Assembly (NCBI GenBank): GCA_946479515.1
Contig: CAMLGF010000117.1
Coordinates: 1-6,092, forward strand
DNA: 6,092 nt
Source: an uncultured Pseudomonadota bacterium
Lineage (GTDB): Bacteria > Pseudomonadota > Gammaproteobacteria > Steroidobacterales > Steroidobacteraceae
Direction of reading: 5' to 3'
The translations under genes were made by a program, and so were the position numbers. Positions 5,618-6,092 of the stretch are shown here, piece after piece. Under the pieces are notes generated by a model that was not told where the DNA came from, did no database searches, and saw nothing but the letters and a program-made list of their open reading frames with translations. Position 1 is the stretch's first letter; each line of letters opens with the position of its first letter.

Positions 5618-6092
5618 GCGCCGTCCGCAACGAGAAAATTGGCGCGCTCGCCGCGAACATCGAAGCACGGCTGCCCGGGCTGCTGCTGCGCGTCGCCTCG
5701 CTGCCCGACGAGCTGTGCTACGAAGTGCAGCCTGACAAACTCAAAGAAGTGTGCCTCGCGCTGCGCGACACGCCGGAACTCGGGTTCGAAACGCTCATCG
5801 ACCTGGCCGGCATCGACTACCTGGACTATGGCCGCGACGAGTGGAAGACCGAATCGGCCACGCGCTCGGGCTTCAGTCGTGGCGTGAACCGCGGCATGGC
5901 GCGCCTGCCGCACGAGGGCGCGCGCTTCGCCGTGGCGTACAACCTGCTGTCGGTGTCCAACAATCAGCGCCTGCGCATCCGTTGCCGCTGCGTCGACGCG
6001 GAAGACCCCGTCATCGACTCGGTGGTGGACGTCTGGCCGGGCGCCAACTGGTTCGAGCGCGAGGCCTTCGACCTGTTCGGCATCCTGTTCTC
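5614..6092 (+). CDS. nuoC: NADH-quinone oxidoreductase subunit C, N-terminal part (3' end outside window)
   Basis: NuoC is the 30-kDa (49-kDa-partner) subunit of the complex I peripheral arm; it has no cofactor and packs against NuoD. ATG 5614 overlaps the nuoB stop as ATGA, and the frame stays open to the window end (159 codons plus two bases). The family pattern is visible: a weakly conserved start, then [16 protein letters not shown] (58-73), [16 protein letters not shown] (76-91), [10 protein letters not shown] (105-114), and the 30-kDa signature with W141, W146 and EREAFDLFG (148-156). The GFSRGV insert recalls Xanthomonas-type standalone NuoC rather than the fused NuoCD of enterics and Pseudomonas. 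This is inference, because the C-terminus and nuoD are outside the window. Confidence 0.95.
   Translation, partial: MSAVRNEKIGALAANIEARLPGLLLRVASLPDELCYEVQPDKLKEVCLALRDTPELGFETLIDLAGIDYLDYGRDEWKTESATRSGFSRGVNRGMARLPHEGARFAVAYNLLSVSNNQRLRIRCRCVDAEDPVIDSVVDVWPGANWFEREAFDLFGILF

Overview
The window is GC-rich, densely packed bacterial core-genome DNA with every supported gene on the + strand. The order is ftsH (3' part), folP, glmM, tpiA, secG, tRNA-Leu(GAG), nuoA, nuoB, nuoC (5' part). The protein sequences and the tpiA-secG-tRNA-Leu-nuo junction suggest a high-GC gammaproteobacterium, perhaps of the Xanthomonadales/Nevskiales/Steroidobacter type. The genus cannot be fixed from the sequence alone.

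Region 1 (1-1089): the window opens inside the AAA+ domain of the membrane protease FtsH and runs through its zinc protease domain to the stop. A strong hairpin with a short T run follows. Region 2 (1090-3274): folP (dihydropteroate synthase, folate pathway) and glmM (phosphoglucosamine mutase, route to UDP-GlcNAc) overlap by 11 bases and are probably translationally coupled. Region 3 (3275-4636): an 89-base gap carries a good sigma70-like promoter and two hairpins. It is followed by tpiA (glycolysis), secG (Sec translocon subunit) 13 bases later, and a complete tRNA-Leu with encoded CCA. Region 4 (4637-6092): a 100-base leader carries an extended -10 promoter and unusual symmetry. It leads into the NADH:quinone oxidoreductase (complex I) operon, with nuoA, nuoB and nuoC overlapping head to tail. 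nuoC runs off the window end.

Functionally this is housekeeping: membrane protein quality control, folate and cell-wall precursor synthesis, central carbon metabolism, secretion and respiration. I see no mobile element, CRISPR array, defence system, toxin-antitoxin pair or sign of horizontal transfer. No previously undescribed protein system is visible. The points worth a second look are in the non-coding DNA. They are a T7 run at the predicted nuo start site, which resembles the UTP-sensitive slippage promoters of E. coli codBA and upp; mutually exclusive hairpins in the nuo leader; a terminator so close to folP that no promoter fits between; and a tpiA -10 element centred in a GC palindrome.
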